A stretch of 64,000 nucleotides of DNA from Garcia nutans (taxonomy: Eukaryota > Streptophyta > Magnoliopsida > Malpighiales > Euphorbiaceae). Location: contig CANTUV010000010.1 of assembly GCA_947685225.1 (NCBI GenBank), positions 7,006,001-7,070,000 on the forward strand. Direction: 5' to 3'. Of this stretch, positions 47,881-60,641 are shown one piece after another. Position numbers and translations under genes: made by a program. The notes below the pieces were generated by a model. That model worked only from the letters and a program-made list of their open reading frames with translations, had not been told where the DNA came from and did no database searches. The stretch's first letter is position 1; each line of letters begins with the position of its first letter.

Positions 47881-50800
47881 TATTCATGCGAGTTCACCAA
47901 AAGAAATATAGAACTGCCCATCTAATAAAATTTTCTGTTGGTATTTTATTTAACGCTGACAAGGATTTTGCATAGATACTAGCGGGATGCGTTTCGTATT
48001 TTGGTAGCGATTGTAATTGATTTTTTTTTTAATTTTGAATGTGAAATTATTTTTTTTTCATTTTTTATTAGATTTCGCTTAGTTTTGTGTTCTCTTCATT
48101 TTTGTAATGTTTGTAAAAATTTGTAGTAGATTAATTAATTTCTTTTTCATTCTTTTTTGAGATCATAGTTATGAGGAACTAAAATCAAATTAGGAACACA
48201 ACTATACCGATAGACATTTAAAGAAAAAATAAATAAATTAGATCGGCAACCTTCACGGCTGCGTGTAGAATGCATTATGGAATAGACAAAAGAAAACATA
48301 GGAAAGGCTACTATAAAATATAAATCATACAGTTTCAGTGGCGGCAGCAAATTTGGTACATTTCATTCTCACCCTCGAGAAGGTGGTGATTTTCAGCATG
48401 GTCGCTGTTTCAAATTTTTTTATTAGAAAATCACGGGTGTGAAAATGGCGTGAAAACAAGCTGTCCCGCTTTGTCAATGCCCAATAGTAAATATGTACTT
48501 TGACAAATTTATAGTTTATTTCATATCATGATGCGAAAATCCAATTATGAGTTAACCAAATTCAAAAACTTTTAGTTGTGGCTGATTTCTCTAGAGCGCA
48601 TGCCATAAACATTTAAATATAATTACTGACCATATTTTGATATTTATCTTTAATATTATTAAATGTTTATTGTTTATAAATAATTCAAAATACTATAAAA
48701 TTTTGAGATTTATAGAAAAATTAATTATTGCAATTATATTTTAATTAATGAAAATTCAAATTATATTAGAGGTGGCAACTAGCAGATTATATTACAATTA
48801 TCAGAGGAAGGGGGCTCCACTGCGTGCAAAATTTTTTCAGGGTTACTGTTAAAAAGATCTGACCAGTAAGAAGTAGGAACATCCGTTTCATTGTTCGACG
48901 AAAATTTTGATTGCAATCTCCATCTCTCTTGCAAATAAATGAGAATGTTAATCTATCATAATACATTTTAGATTAGGATAATTGCAGTTAAATGCAAGTC
49001 AGCCCCTTTTTTTATTTATTTAATATCTTGAATCAATTTATTATTTGTTTTTCCAAATTCACAATTTAAAATGTCATGATCGATTCAGACAAATTAGTTT
49101 TGCTATAATTGGAAAAGAGCTAAAAAAAGCCTTCATGAAATAAATTGAGAAATTAACTTGCTTTGCATTAGAAGTAAAAGATAGCTAAATGAAAAAAAAG
49201 AAAGAAAAATCAATTCGGATATAATCTCAAAATTAGATTTTTAATAAGCTTTGGAAATTTCTGAAATTGGAAATTTTGGATTAACGTATACATAAAAAAA
49301 AAGAGGAATAAGAAAAATATTTGTTTTATTACTCGAAAAAATAGAGCTATTGAGGGTTTTCAACTCCGGTGACTGGTTGGCGATGTCATTTCTAACATGC
49401 AGCCTTCGTCTTTTATCTGGAAATGGGATAAATAATCTTTCACATATGTTATGGTTCATTTGTTATATTATTGAAAAAATTGGTTACTATAAATATATAT
49501 GTTTTATTAAAAAATTAATTTTATTGTTTTTAAAAGATATATTAAAATATTAAAAAAACGAATTAAAAAACTATTAACTTATTTGATATATTATAATTTA
49601 ACTTTATTATAAAAATTTGAATAATACAAACTATATTTATAATATATATTTATTATCTTATCATATATTAAAATAATAATATAATTATCTTTTGATATAT
49701 AACTTTATATTTTTTTTTAGGTAAAATAATTTTTTTATTCATCCTAAATAAAATATTTTATCAACTCATCGATAAAATTTATTTAGCTTAATATTTTATT
49801 TTACATGAATTATTTATAAATAAAAATAATATTCTTAGTCAAATAGTGTTATTTTATCAAAAATTTTAGGATTATAAGGTAACCAGATACTTTATAAATT
49901 TTAAAAATATAGTAATGACTCATTAATTTTTTTTTGACATATATATGTATATGAGATTAGATTATTTTAAAGAGTAGAATTAAGTCTCATGACGCAGCAA
50001 TTAGACATGGAAATGACTTTCAATTTGCTTTTATGATTCCCATTAAAAAAGAATAGTATAAAATTAAGCACGGTTTTCTTACTTATTCATTAGACTAATA
50101 CACAATAGCCATGTTGTTATTGATTGTTTAACTAATTAGGTGATGCTGTTGTGTCACAATTAGACTAGGAATCGCATTACCCCTCGATTTATTCACCTTT
50201 GCAAGCATATGATCAAAGTGTACCGAAAAACATTAAAACATTTATTGGCCAAAAAAAAGGGGAAGCTTATATAGAACATCCATTTTTATATTATAAATAT
50301 TTATTAAATAAAATTATTCTAAAATTTATATATTTTTATAATTATATTATATTATTTCATATGTCAATTCCATATAATAATTCCAAAATTTAAGCATAAT
50401 TGGCTAATAATTTTTTTTAAACATTGTATTAGATTATATTTTAAAATTATAATAAATATTAATTGAATTATCTAATTTTATAATTTTGATTATTTGAGTC
50501 ATGAATTTATTAAATTAAAGAATCCAATTAATTCCTATTTAAAATTAAAAATTAAATTAAAAATTTATATGTTCTAAGGTCAATTTTCTTTTATCCATTC
50601 AAATTATTATAAATTACTAATATTATTTTTAATTTAATTGTAGGGTAGAATTAAAACTAATTAAGATTTTAATTTGGAGAACTAATAAAAAAATAAAAAA
50701 AGATTAAAATTATAAAAATACACAAATTTTGAGGATAACTTTTACTATAAGGCCAATTAAAAATATAAACCTTCTGAATTAATTAACAAACATTTTTGAA

Positions 50801-51400
50801 ATTATTTGATTAATTAAACTTATAGCTAATGATCTATTAAAAAAATATCGGGATTTGAATAATTTAACAATTGAGTTTATAATAAATTATTTAATTGAAC
50901 CAATCAAATTTTTTGATTTATTTATATATAAGTAAATTTAACTTGTATTTAAATCAATTAATTAATTTTCAATTTTTATCTTTAAAAATGAGAAAACGTC
51001 CAAATAGGTAAAATGTATATTATTTCATTTTGAAAAAAAAAAGAAAATAATTTATTATAAATAAAAAATAAAAAAATAATGTCACACATCCACAATAAAA
51101 TATGCTTATTATAGTGCGTTCTATGATAAAATGTGACTTTATAGTGCGTTTTCATTTTCTTTAAGGTGAATTGTGCACTTCAAATTTTGCTTATTTTACC
51201 ATTATATTAAAATTATATATTTTTTGAGATAAAAAATATATTTTTATTATTTCGTCGTATCGAACACAAAACGACACGTTTTAACACTTACATTGCAATT
51301 AACCACAAAACAGAATAAAGATCGATAATTACAAAAAATTCAAATATTTGCCCACTTAATTATAATCGGATATAATACCGTTACAAGCCGTACTACCGGC
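47881..51400. other. AT-rich intergenic region
   Basis: After the EDL3 3' region no gene is seen. The segment is AT-rich; a stretch near 49690-49920 with internal short palindromes (GATAAAATA, TATTTTATC) could be an old MITE but is not resolved. Two similar pieces with TATAGTGCGTT occur at 51111 and 51151. Confidence 0.5.
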
Positions 51401-51604
51401 TCCGTGCTTTTTGCCGCCATATTCCCAATCTCACCTATGTTCTCATATATCTATCCCATCCATCGATCAAAATGGTAACAGTTCTGCTCGCAAAATCAAA
51501 AACCCTGATTTCTTCTCTTCTCCTTCCACTCTAGTGACCGATTTCATTCCTCTCTCTCTCTTTCTCTCTTCCGCAACTTCAATTTTGTACACAAAAAACC
51601 TCAG

Positions 51605-52083
51605 GTACTTCTTCAATTGGTTTTCTCTCCTGCCAAATATTTTTTTTTTCTGTTTGGTTCTCCAGAAGATCTGAAAGAAATAAAACCAAACATATTTGTC
51701 TAGTATCTTCATGGAGACTATACATTGATTTGGCCTATTTTTTCAAAAAAAAAAGAAATTCTTTTAGGTATGTATTCCATTTGTCTTTTTCAATGATTGA
51801 ACGAAAATTTGAAGGTGATTCAAAAGAAATTACGTTTTGTATCTTTTAAGTGTATGTTTCTCTGTTTTGGGTCTAATAGATTTTTCAATTGGGTTAATTT
51901 TGGCATACGTTGAAATCATTCACAAAAAATTCAGGTTATTATTGGGATTTGTTAATATTTTGCTAATTGATAAGCAATTAGAGCGTGAATTGAATTTTCT
52001 TTTCTCACATTTTGCCTTGAAGGCTGAAGCTTTTCCTGAAGTAACAAATCCAGACGTCTCACCTGTTTCCACTGTAACTGTAG
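51605..52083 (+). other. Probable leader intron of the OSCA-like gene
   Basis: A donor (CTCAG then GTACTT) at 51605 and an acceptor (CTGTAG) ending at 52083 bracket T-rich DNA. A CT-rich leader exon precedes it (51400-51604), and a 26-base leader remnant separates the acceptor from the ATG at 52110. Inferred from splice consensus. Confidence 0.5.
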
Positions 52084-52650
52084 GCTATCAATGGTCTTAA
52101 AGGAGAGGAATGGCGTCTCTTCAAGATATTGTTTACTCAGCTGCTATTAATCTTCTATCTGCAATTGCATTTCTCATTGCCTTTGCAATATTACGGCTTC
52201 AACCCGTTAATGATAGAGTTTACTTCCCAAAATGGTATCTTAAAGGGATAAGAGGTAGCCCAACACATTCTAGGGCGATTGTAACCAAATTTGTAAAGTT
52301 GGACTTCAAAACATACATACGGTTTTTGAATTGGATGCCAGCAGCATTAAGAATGCCAGAACCTGAGCTTATTGATCATTCCAGGCTTGATTCTGTAGTC
52401 TATATTCGAATTTACCTTCTAGGGTATGTTCATTTTCTTCAATTGAACATGTAATTTTCTTTTTTACATTGGATGAATCAATAAATGTGATGACTCTATT
52501 GCGCAGCTTGAAAATATTTGTCCCCATTACTATTCTTGCTTTTGCTGTGTTGGTGCCTGTCAATTGGACTGGGGAGACGTTGGAACAGATCAAGGATCTT
52601 ACAGTCGGCGATATTGACAAGATGTCAATATCAAATATTCCACCGGGATC

Positions 52651-52728
52651 CAAAAGGTTAGAAATAATTTGCTGCCAATTTTTATGTCTTATCCACAAGG
52701 TTAGAAATTATTTGCTGCCAATTTTTAT
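52651..52728 (+). repeat. Short direct duplication at the exon 2 donor of the OSCA-like gene
   Basis: A unit of about 29 bp beginning AAGGTTAGAAAT and continuing TTTGCTGCCAATTTTTATG occurs at 52654 and again about 43 bases later, so the splice donor context AAG/GTTAGA is duplicated. The upstream copy is the one that keeps frame with exon 3. Confidence 0.7.
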
Positions 52729-53071
52729 GGCTTCTAATTTTCTTATTAATAGATCTTGCTGCATTCCATTAGGTAAGGATAGGGAATTATTCTTTACCAT
52801 TTTATGAAATGCCAGTGGTTCAAGGCATGAAGAATCGAAAAGGATCCTATCTTATAACATCAGAAGAGAAAAAGTTTGCTTAACCTTTAAATTCTTAATT
52901 TTAGCTTTTCAATTTAAAGTTTACAGTTGCATAGTGCTCCGAGATGATAGATGCTGCAATTGAAGTTTCAATTTAACTTATCAAGCTGATACACCACTAT
53001 GAACTTGGTTATGAACCAGGAATGCAATTTATCAGAACATCAAAAAGTCTTTGAATGTTTCATTCAGCTGG

Positions 53072-53383
53072 TTTTGAAATGGAATTCAGTAGCGTGTCAA
53101 ATTTGAGTCCAATTACACTAACAAGAATTTTCTAATTATTAATTTGTAGATATGAAGTAGGGTTCGAAATTGATTATAACGAGTTTCAATTGCAGCTGCA
53201 TGCCCCTTTATTCTCTCTACTAATAAATTTTGAAATGGAATTCAGTAGCGTGTCAAATTTGAGTCCAATTACACTAACAAGAATTTTCTAATTATTAATT
53301 TGTAGATATGAAATAGGGTTCAAAAATTGATTATAACGAGTTTCAATTTGCAGATGCATGCCCCATTATTCTCTCTACTAATA
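53072..53383 (+). repeat. 156-bp tandem duplication in an intron of the OSCA-like gene
   Basis: Two copies start TTTTGAAATGGAATTCAGTA at 53072 and 53228 and differ at only a few bases. The second ends just before the exon at 53408, so the duplication approaches the splice acceptor. It also contains two copies of a TTTCAATTGCAG-like acceptor. Confidence 0.9.
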
Positions 53384-56300
53384 AAATCCTATGTTACTCC
53401 TTTGAAGGTTTTGGGCACATGTTACCATGTCATATGACTTCATTTTTGGACTTTCTGCGTGATCTACAAAAGAGTATAAGAAAATAGCTAATATGCGCCT
53501 GCAATTTTTAGCATCTGAAGGCCGTCGCCCTGACCATTTCACAGTGAGTTTATAAAATATCTTTAATGTTATGGGATGTTTCTCTTCGCTTATGTATACA
53601 TTCATAATTATGTATTACTTTGGTGTATAAGATATAGGTGTTTGTGATTTATTTGGAAACCATAGTTTATCCAACTCAAGTTGATATTTACTTGGCTATT
53701 TCTTTTTTCTATTTTACATTGGGTAAAAAGGCATTTTTCTTGGCTAGATAAATGGCTTCGGAACAACTATAGAATAATGGAAATGTCAATATTTATATGA
53801 ATCATATTTTCTCTGAGGGACAACTCTGATCATCACAAACTCATATATAACCTCAAGTTATGGATGAATTCTCATCTGCAGTTGAATTAACCATTCCTGG
53901 ACTAATTTTCTGATACATATGTTAATAATGATTTTAATTGTTGACTTGGTAGTTTTCTTCATATTTATTTATTTTCATTAGTCCAAAAACCAGGCAAGGC
54001 CACATTGTCAAAGGCCCCTACACCAACGTGGCACGGTGATATATTTTCTACTATTGCTATAGTTTTCTGCAGCATATGGTTCTTACCGGAGGCCTTTCCT
54101 TTTCAGATTAGAACAGAGGTGCTTGGATGCTTTCCATATTTTATATTCACTCAATTCAATATACTTGATATAGCAAATTACATTCTATTGACCAAATCAT
54201 ATGCATATTTATGATGTCAGTGGGAGAATTTGTTGCAGTGCAAACGAGCTGGTTTAATCATCAATTTGATTTTTGTGGTGATACTAATTGTTTTTTTTTT
54301 TTTTAAAATTTTGTAGGTTCTTGTAAGGAATATTCCTCCAGATCCTGATGAATCAGTCTCAGAGCATGTTGAGCATTTCTTTTGTGTAAATCATCCTGAT
54401 CATTATCTTATTCATCAGGTGTGCATATTCAACAAGCTAAGTTAATTACAATAGTTTAATTGGTAAAATGATTGGCACATTGCAGCAAAAAAAAGTTCAA
54501 AGAAGGGAACTCATCACGAAGATAGGATAATAATTAATTGGTTAAAGTTCTTTAAACTCGAGGACTGTTTGGAAGCAACTTATCATTTCTAACTTTATTG
54601 AAATTGAATTTTTATATTTATCAATGATTTATATAATTTCTTAGGTAGTATATAATGCAAATAACCTTTCAAGCTTGGTTGCAAAGAAGAAGAGTTTGCA
54701 GAATTGGTTGTCTACTACCAGAATCAATATGAAAGAAATCCCTCCGCAAAGCCTACTACAAAGGTACTTTCCTGGTAAACCACCTGGTATTTTGTGTTCT
54801 CTACATTTCTTTCTCAGTGAAAGAAATTTAATAGAAGGTCTATTTTTTTTAATTATCGATGTCTTTCTACCTATAGACAGGTTTCTGGGGTCTTTGGGGC
54901 AATACAGTGGATGCCATCGAGTACTATACTGTTGAGATTGAGAAGCTTAGCGAAAAAGTAAGTTTTATATGTGTGCTATTTTGAAGATTCACGTCTTCTG
55001 ATGTTCCATTTCCTCTTGAATATTTTTTGTGCATCACTATATTATCCTTTTTAGAATATTTGTTGTTGTATCTGCTGCTGCTGCTGCTATTGTCAACCAC
55101 CATATTTTCAAGTATTAGGCTACAGTTAACATGGGTCCTTTGGTTTCCGTTCCCTCTTTCTGCTCCTGATAAGATAGATTATTGTTTAAGTGAAGAGGCC
55201 CATCACCTGCAATAAATTTTGCTTTGGAAGAAATCCACTGGCCTTAGTAGTTAGTCCTTGTTAAATAACTAGATTGATGTCTAGTCTCTCTTTTAGTATA
55301 TGACAAGGAAAAAACTTCTGATAATCCAGTAGCACTGAGACTGGAATAAAATGTAAATTAATACAAGGTAGAATTTCATGGGTGATGCTTCAAATGGTTA
55401 AGAAATGGGTGAAATCTGGTTGGTAGCTCTTGGTCACCATTCTTACCTGCAAATTGAGGAATCCAAAATAAGCAGAAAATGTCACGAGGGTTGTAATGCA
55501 AAGGAAAAAAAATGTACTAATTCAATATGGGACAGACACAAAATCGAGAATTTTTTTATTCCTTTTAAATGTGCAATGTTGATGAAAATGAAAAGGATGA
55601 ACTGAATGTTTATTTTTTGAGAGTTAAAGGAGGCATTGTCGATAATTGAAAGAGAGAAAGTGAGCTGGTTTGGCAATATCATGTGCAATAAAGACTAGAA
55701 GTAGCAATAAACATTAGTTTGCCCCATTATCTAATCGATTGCTAATTTTTCTATGATCCCTATCCTGCCTAAATGTAATTATTGGGGTCTTGATTCTTGA
55801 GTCCAGTGATAGAGACAAAATCTTTGGCATTTATCGGTCAAAATTTCAAAAATTAATAACATCATAAATATGTGGACTTTATTGTTTTTATTTTTTTTTC
55901 AGAAGAGAAGATGGAGACCGAATTAAAATAAAAAAAAGTAAGAAATTGCAATAAAAGAAATCTTTTCTTGTCAGAAATTGCAATAAAATAAATATTTTCT
56001 GTCTTCTTCTCATGTTGACACTTTCATGCAGGAAGATAAAGAAAGAGAAAAGATTAGAAGAGATCCCAATGCTGTAGTTCCAGTAGCATTTGTTTCATTC
56101 AGATCCCGATGGGGAGCAGCTGTCTGTGTTCAAACTCAGTAAACAAGTAATCCAACGATTTGGTTGACTGAAAGGGCTCCTGAGCCCTGAGATGTATATT
56201 GGGATAACCTTGCACTACCATACGTTGAACTCACTATTCGAAGACTGCCAATGGCAGTTGCTCTTTTTTTTCCTAATTTTCTTTTTCATGATTCCAATAG

Positions 56301-58776
56301 CATTTGTTCAGTCTCTAGCCAGCATTGAGGGGATAGAGAAGGTTTTTCCTTTCCTCAAAACATTGATAGAAATGTAAGCTTTTCTTCACTTTCAGTTGAT
56401 TTTCCTTTTGAATGCTTCTAATTTTTAAATTTCTAACTTCGATAATGGGCAACCATGTCCTTATTGCATATTGAAGTACTTTATCTTATCCACTATCATA
56501 ATACTTGCTCGAACCTAAAAATGCATCTATTGACAACTATTCACCTTTTCAAAAACTGATGTAAGTGCCATATAACTTACAATGAGTTACTGAGATAACA
56601 GGTAAATGGATGTTATTTTGCTTTAATTTTGAGTATAGTCAAAACAATGATGTAATGAAATGTAGCTATCTCTATGTATATTGCCAAATAATAGGATTAA
56701 TTAACCTTTGTTTGTATGTGGCTCACCAATTTATTCCTTGGGATTTTTTTTGCAGGAAATCTGTCAAGTCTTTAGTCCAAGGCATTCTTCCAGGCCTTGT
56801 TCTGAAGATATTCCTTATTGAACTCCCGATGATACTCATGGTTATGTCCAAAATAGAAGGATTTATATCACTCTCATCTTTGGATAGACGATCAGCTGCG
56901 AAGTATCATTTGTTTCTACTTGTTAATGAGTTCATTGGCAGCATTGTAATGGGAACAGCAATGGATCAGCTTAAAACTTTTCTTAATCAGTCTGCAACAG
57001 AGTATGTTCTCTGCTTCATTGGTCTTTCAGATATATGGTTGACATAGTCATATAAAAAGTGCTAGATGCAGTTGTAACAAGTTAAATCTGAATGAAGCAT
57101 GTGGTTATAATGTGGATTATGTGACTTGCTAAGAGGATTACACCATTTATTCTGTTATGAGTCCACATGCTTCAACTGTTTTTTCCATGGAGAAGGTGTC
57201 AGATATTGACTTTTATTTTATTCTGCTCTTCAGGATTCCGAAAACCATTGGTGTGTCAATCCCTCTAAAAGCCACTTTCTTCATTACTTATATAATGGTT
57301 GATGGCTGGGCTGCAGTTGCTGCAGAGATCCTCAGATTGGTGCCATTAGTAATGTTCCATTTGAAGAACACATTTCTTTTTAAGAAGATCGAGATAGAGA
57401 TCAAGCAATGGATCCTGGTTGAGTGGACTTTGCAACATCTGAACCTCGTATACAATTTTATTTCTTGCTTGGACTTGTTTATGCTGCTGTGACACCCTTA
57501 CTTCTCCCTTTTATCATCGTCTTCTTTACCTTTTCCTATGTGGTATTTCGCCATCAGGTAGCGTAGCTTATGGAAATGGCACTTTTTTTTAATATTCTGT
57601 CACATTTAGCATATGGAAGTGGATCATTTATAATATGAACAGAAGCTCTCCACACGGAGCTGAACTCTTGGAGAAATATAGCTATCCTAGTGAAAGGGTG
57701 GAATTCTTACTTCGACTGATGACAATTATTCCCTTTTCCTTGAAGATTTACCACCATTATAAAAATAATTAATACTACCTGATTGAGACTGCTGTTCACA
57801 ATTCATGTTCTATACTATTTGATAGTAAGGAAAAGTTCATTTATTCACCATATCACTACATTGAACCATTTGTGGATTTATACAAGTTTGAGAAATATTC
57901 TTAACTGAAATCACCATGAAATTTAAATATTTGAGTGTGCTTATGGCTATTTGCTTCTTATTGCAAGATTATTAATGTATATAACCAAAAATATGAGAGC
58001 GGAGCTGCATTCTGGCCAGTTGTGCACCAGCGTCTGATGCTTGGTTTAATTATAGCTCAACTTCTTTTGTTGGGGTTGCTGAGTACAAAGGATGCTGAAG
58101 AATTAACGCCCTTGCTCATCGCACTTCCTGTTCTGACAATTTGGTTCCACATATTATGCAAGGGGCGTTTTGAATCTGCATTTGTGAAATTCCCATTACA
58201 GGTTGGTGAGGAATGTTTGTATTTGTAGGGCTTTATTAAAAGATAGTATTGCTAAGAATCTAAGGTTGGAAAGATGCTTAAGATAATGTGAATAGTTTTT
58301 TGAGATTGTCATTATTAGCTCTTATATTTAGCTACAGGATGATCTTGCATGACAAATACACAAATAAATTTGAGACCATTTTGTGGATTGGTGCATGGTC
58401 ATCTAGTTATACATAACGAAATACTGCCAGGATTGCTAGAATCTGGTAATGTTTTCAGTACGTCGGTAAAATAAAGCTGATAGAAATCTCCCCTACTGAT
58501 TAAGATTTCTATGATTATGTGCATGAATTTATCTATTTGACACTATCACAGGAAGCAATGGTGAGGGATATGCTTGAACGAGCTACAGATCCATACCTAA
58601 ACTTGAAACTGTATCTTCAGGATGCATACGTACAACCAGTTTTCAAAGGTGGTGAAGTTGAGATATCACAGATCGTGGAGGAGGAAGAAAACAATTCACT
58701 CATTGCAACAACTAGAAAAACATCAAGGGCTCGTAGTGCATATAATTCTGATGTCAGTTCTGAAGATGGTTTATAA

Positions 58777-59690
58777 GATTAGGAAAATATTCTAACAGTT
58801 TTTCAATTCTAATGTGTGTGTGTTTTTTTTTTATTATTCCATTACATTTATGCATATGCAAACAGCATTATTTTTTTTAATGTTGAAGCATTAAGAAAGA
58901 GGGCATATATTCTCATAAACTCTATGGTAAAGTATATAGCTTGCTCTGTTTTTATGGAAATTCTTTATGCAGAAAACTTGTTCACCAAGAACTGGTGGGT
59001 TGGGCGAAGAGAAGCATGGGGCAGGTTTCCTTTCTGTTTTGCCGCGTAATCAATTTCTGTTTTACACTGGAACTGTCATTCAGTTTCTTTAAAAGGAGTA
59101 ACCATTTTCTCATCCCCTGGTTTCAATGCAAATACTGGTAATAATTTCAGCAAAAGAACGTTCTCCTGTGCTTCCAAACATACGGAACTCCTTGTATTCT
59201 TGTACAATAAAAAATGATGGATTATGTAAAAGATGAGAACAGCAAATGAAATTTCATTGAAATTTCATCTTTGTGAGATCTTCAATATTGTATGCAAGTG
59301 GTTTTTAGTTTCGTTAGAAAATAGAAACTAGTACTAATGAGCGATGAAGTTCGGTTCGGGTTCAACCTTAATAATAAATTTGCGTTGGAGTTTCTTAATA
59401 TTAAATTAAATATTAATGATTCGTAAATGTAAATGAATTTTAAAACTTGAAAATATTTTATTACTGAATTATCTAAATTTAAACATTATTTATTTGCATA
59501 ATAAATTAGAGAATCGAATCTCTGAACCAGCCAGAAAAAAAAAAAAAGGAAAAAGCACATAGCAACCAAAGTGTCAGGATTCAAGACCCGATTTTAAAAA
59601 TAAATAAATAAATAAATAAAATATCTAAACCCAAGCGAAACGATGTCGTTTCCTCATCGGCTTTGTGCTGCGTTGTACGGTGCTTAGAAG
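58777..59690. other. 3' UTR of the OSCA-like gene and ISA2 upstream region
   Basis: Sequence to about 59220 is probably 3' UTR and downstream. An AT-rich spacer follows. Near 59637-59652 lies a near-palindrome with GAAACGATGTCGTTTC upstream of the ISA2 TATA box. No other gene was seen. Confidence 0.5.
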
Positions 59691-59692
59691 CG

Positions 59693-59699
59693 CTATAAA
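59693..59699 (+). promoter_or_regulatory. TATA box of the isoamylase 2 gene
   Basis: CTATAAAA within 59693-59700, followed about 25-35 bases later by the start of a pyrimidine-rich leader that ends at a splice donor at 59787. Confidence 0.6.
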
Positions 59700-59786
59700 A
59701 TCTAGAAGCGGACAAGTTCAACTCTGTTTTCTTAGCTTCCATTTCCACACGCACTGTCTCTCTCACTTCACAGCTAATTCAATAAT

Positions 59787-60585
59787 GTAAGTTCAAAATT
59801 CCCTCTTTTCAATATTGATTTATTATTTATGGAATTTGGTTTCCGGGTTTGGTTTCTTAAATGCTTGGATTCATTTATTTATGTGTTCATCATCGACCTA
59901 TAGCTATTGCAGATCACCTTCTTGAAAAATTTGATTTATCTTTTTTATTATTTATTTATTTTTTTTATGATATTTTTATTCTATAAATTCAACAATGGGG
60001 TCGAATGTTGAAATATTTCCAGTATGTTTATTAGTTCATTTAATTAATAATGATTACTTGATGAAAGTAAATTTCCACTTTTGATTATTTGGATTTGATT
60101 CATCGTGAGCTAGTCAGGGCTTTTGTTGATTCATCATAACCAGATATTATTTGATTGCTAGTTAGAAATTAAAATCTGTTGGTCTAGATAGTCAGAGATT
60201 AAAATCTGTTGGTCTAGATTTAAAATAAGAAAAGAAGAAAAAAGAAGAAGAAATGAATTCCATTTTTGAAGTTAATTTCCACTGTTGATTATTTGGATTT
60301 GATTCACTGTGAGCTAGTCAGGGCATTTATTGATTCATTATAACCAAATATTATTTGATTGCTAGTTAGAGATTAAAATCCGTTGGTCTAGATTTAAAAA
60401 AAGAAAAGAAGAAAAAAAAGTAGAAATGAATTCCATATTCAAAGTTGCGATAAGATGTATTCATTAAAAAAAATTGAGTGAATATATTTCTATTACTATT
60501 TTTTTTAAAATTTTGCTCAACATTTTCAATGGAGTAGCTCTTTGCAATTTTAATCAGCTGTTGAAGATTTCCTGCTTGCTTGCAG
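59787..60585 (+). other. 5' UTR intron of the isoamylase 2 gene, with an internal duplication
   Basis: Donor AAT/GTAAGT at 59787 and acceptor GCTTGCAG ending at 60585. The 799-bp T-rich intron leaves a 56-base leader before the ATG. It contains a tandem duplication of about 204 bp. Confidence 0.7.
60062..60448 (+). repeat. Tandem duplication of about 204 bp in the ISA2 leader intron
   Basis: Copies start near 60062 and 60266 and share long blocks (GATTATTTGGATTTGATTCA, GTGAGCTAGTCAGGG, AAAATC(T/C)GTTGGTCTAGATT, GAAATGAATTCCAT). The first copy holds an extra internal duplication of about 31 bp (60160-60221). Confidence 0.85.
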
Positions 60586-60641
60586 GGGTTTTTGCTTAGC
60601 TTGGTGGTTTTAGTTTCTGTTTTTACAAGAACAGATCAAAG

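Larger units (their letters stand above)
52110..58776 (+). pseudogene. OSCA1: OSCA1/CSC1-type hyperosmolality-gated channel, probable pseudogene
   Basis: Exons: 52110-52423, 52507-52656, 53408-53543, 54317-54418, 54645-54773, 54877-54957, 56032-56373, 56756-57001, 57234-57557, 57968-58201 and 58552-58776. Together they cover a whole OSCA protein of about 700-770 residues. The N-terminal helix and RLQPVNDRVYFPKWYLKG, the cytosolic VLVRNIPPDPDES domain, IPIAFVQSLASIEGIEK, KATFFITYIMVDGWA and IINVYNQKYES are all present, and splice sites are conserved. Lesions: in-frame TAA at 56140 (where QTQQ is expected), TGA at 56188 (Arg of EPRD) and TGA at 57420; one-base losses near 53443, 54710 and 57388; extra bases near 53470 and in the T-run 56254-56261. 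OSCA channels conduct Ca2+ on hyperosmotic or mechanical stress; this copy should not make one. Long intact genes nearby argue against poor sequence as the sole cause. Confidence 0.88.
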
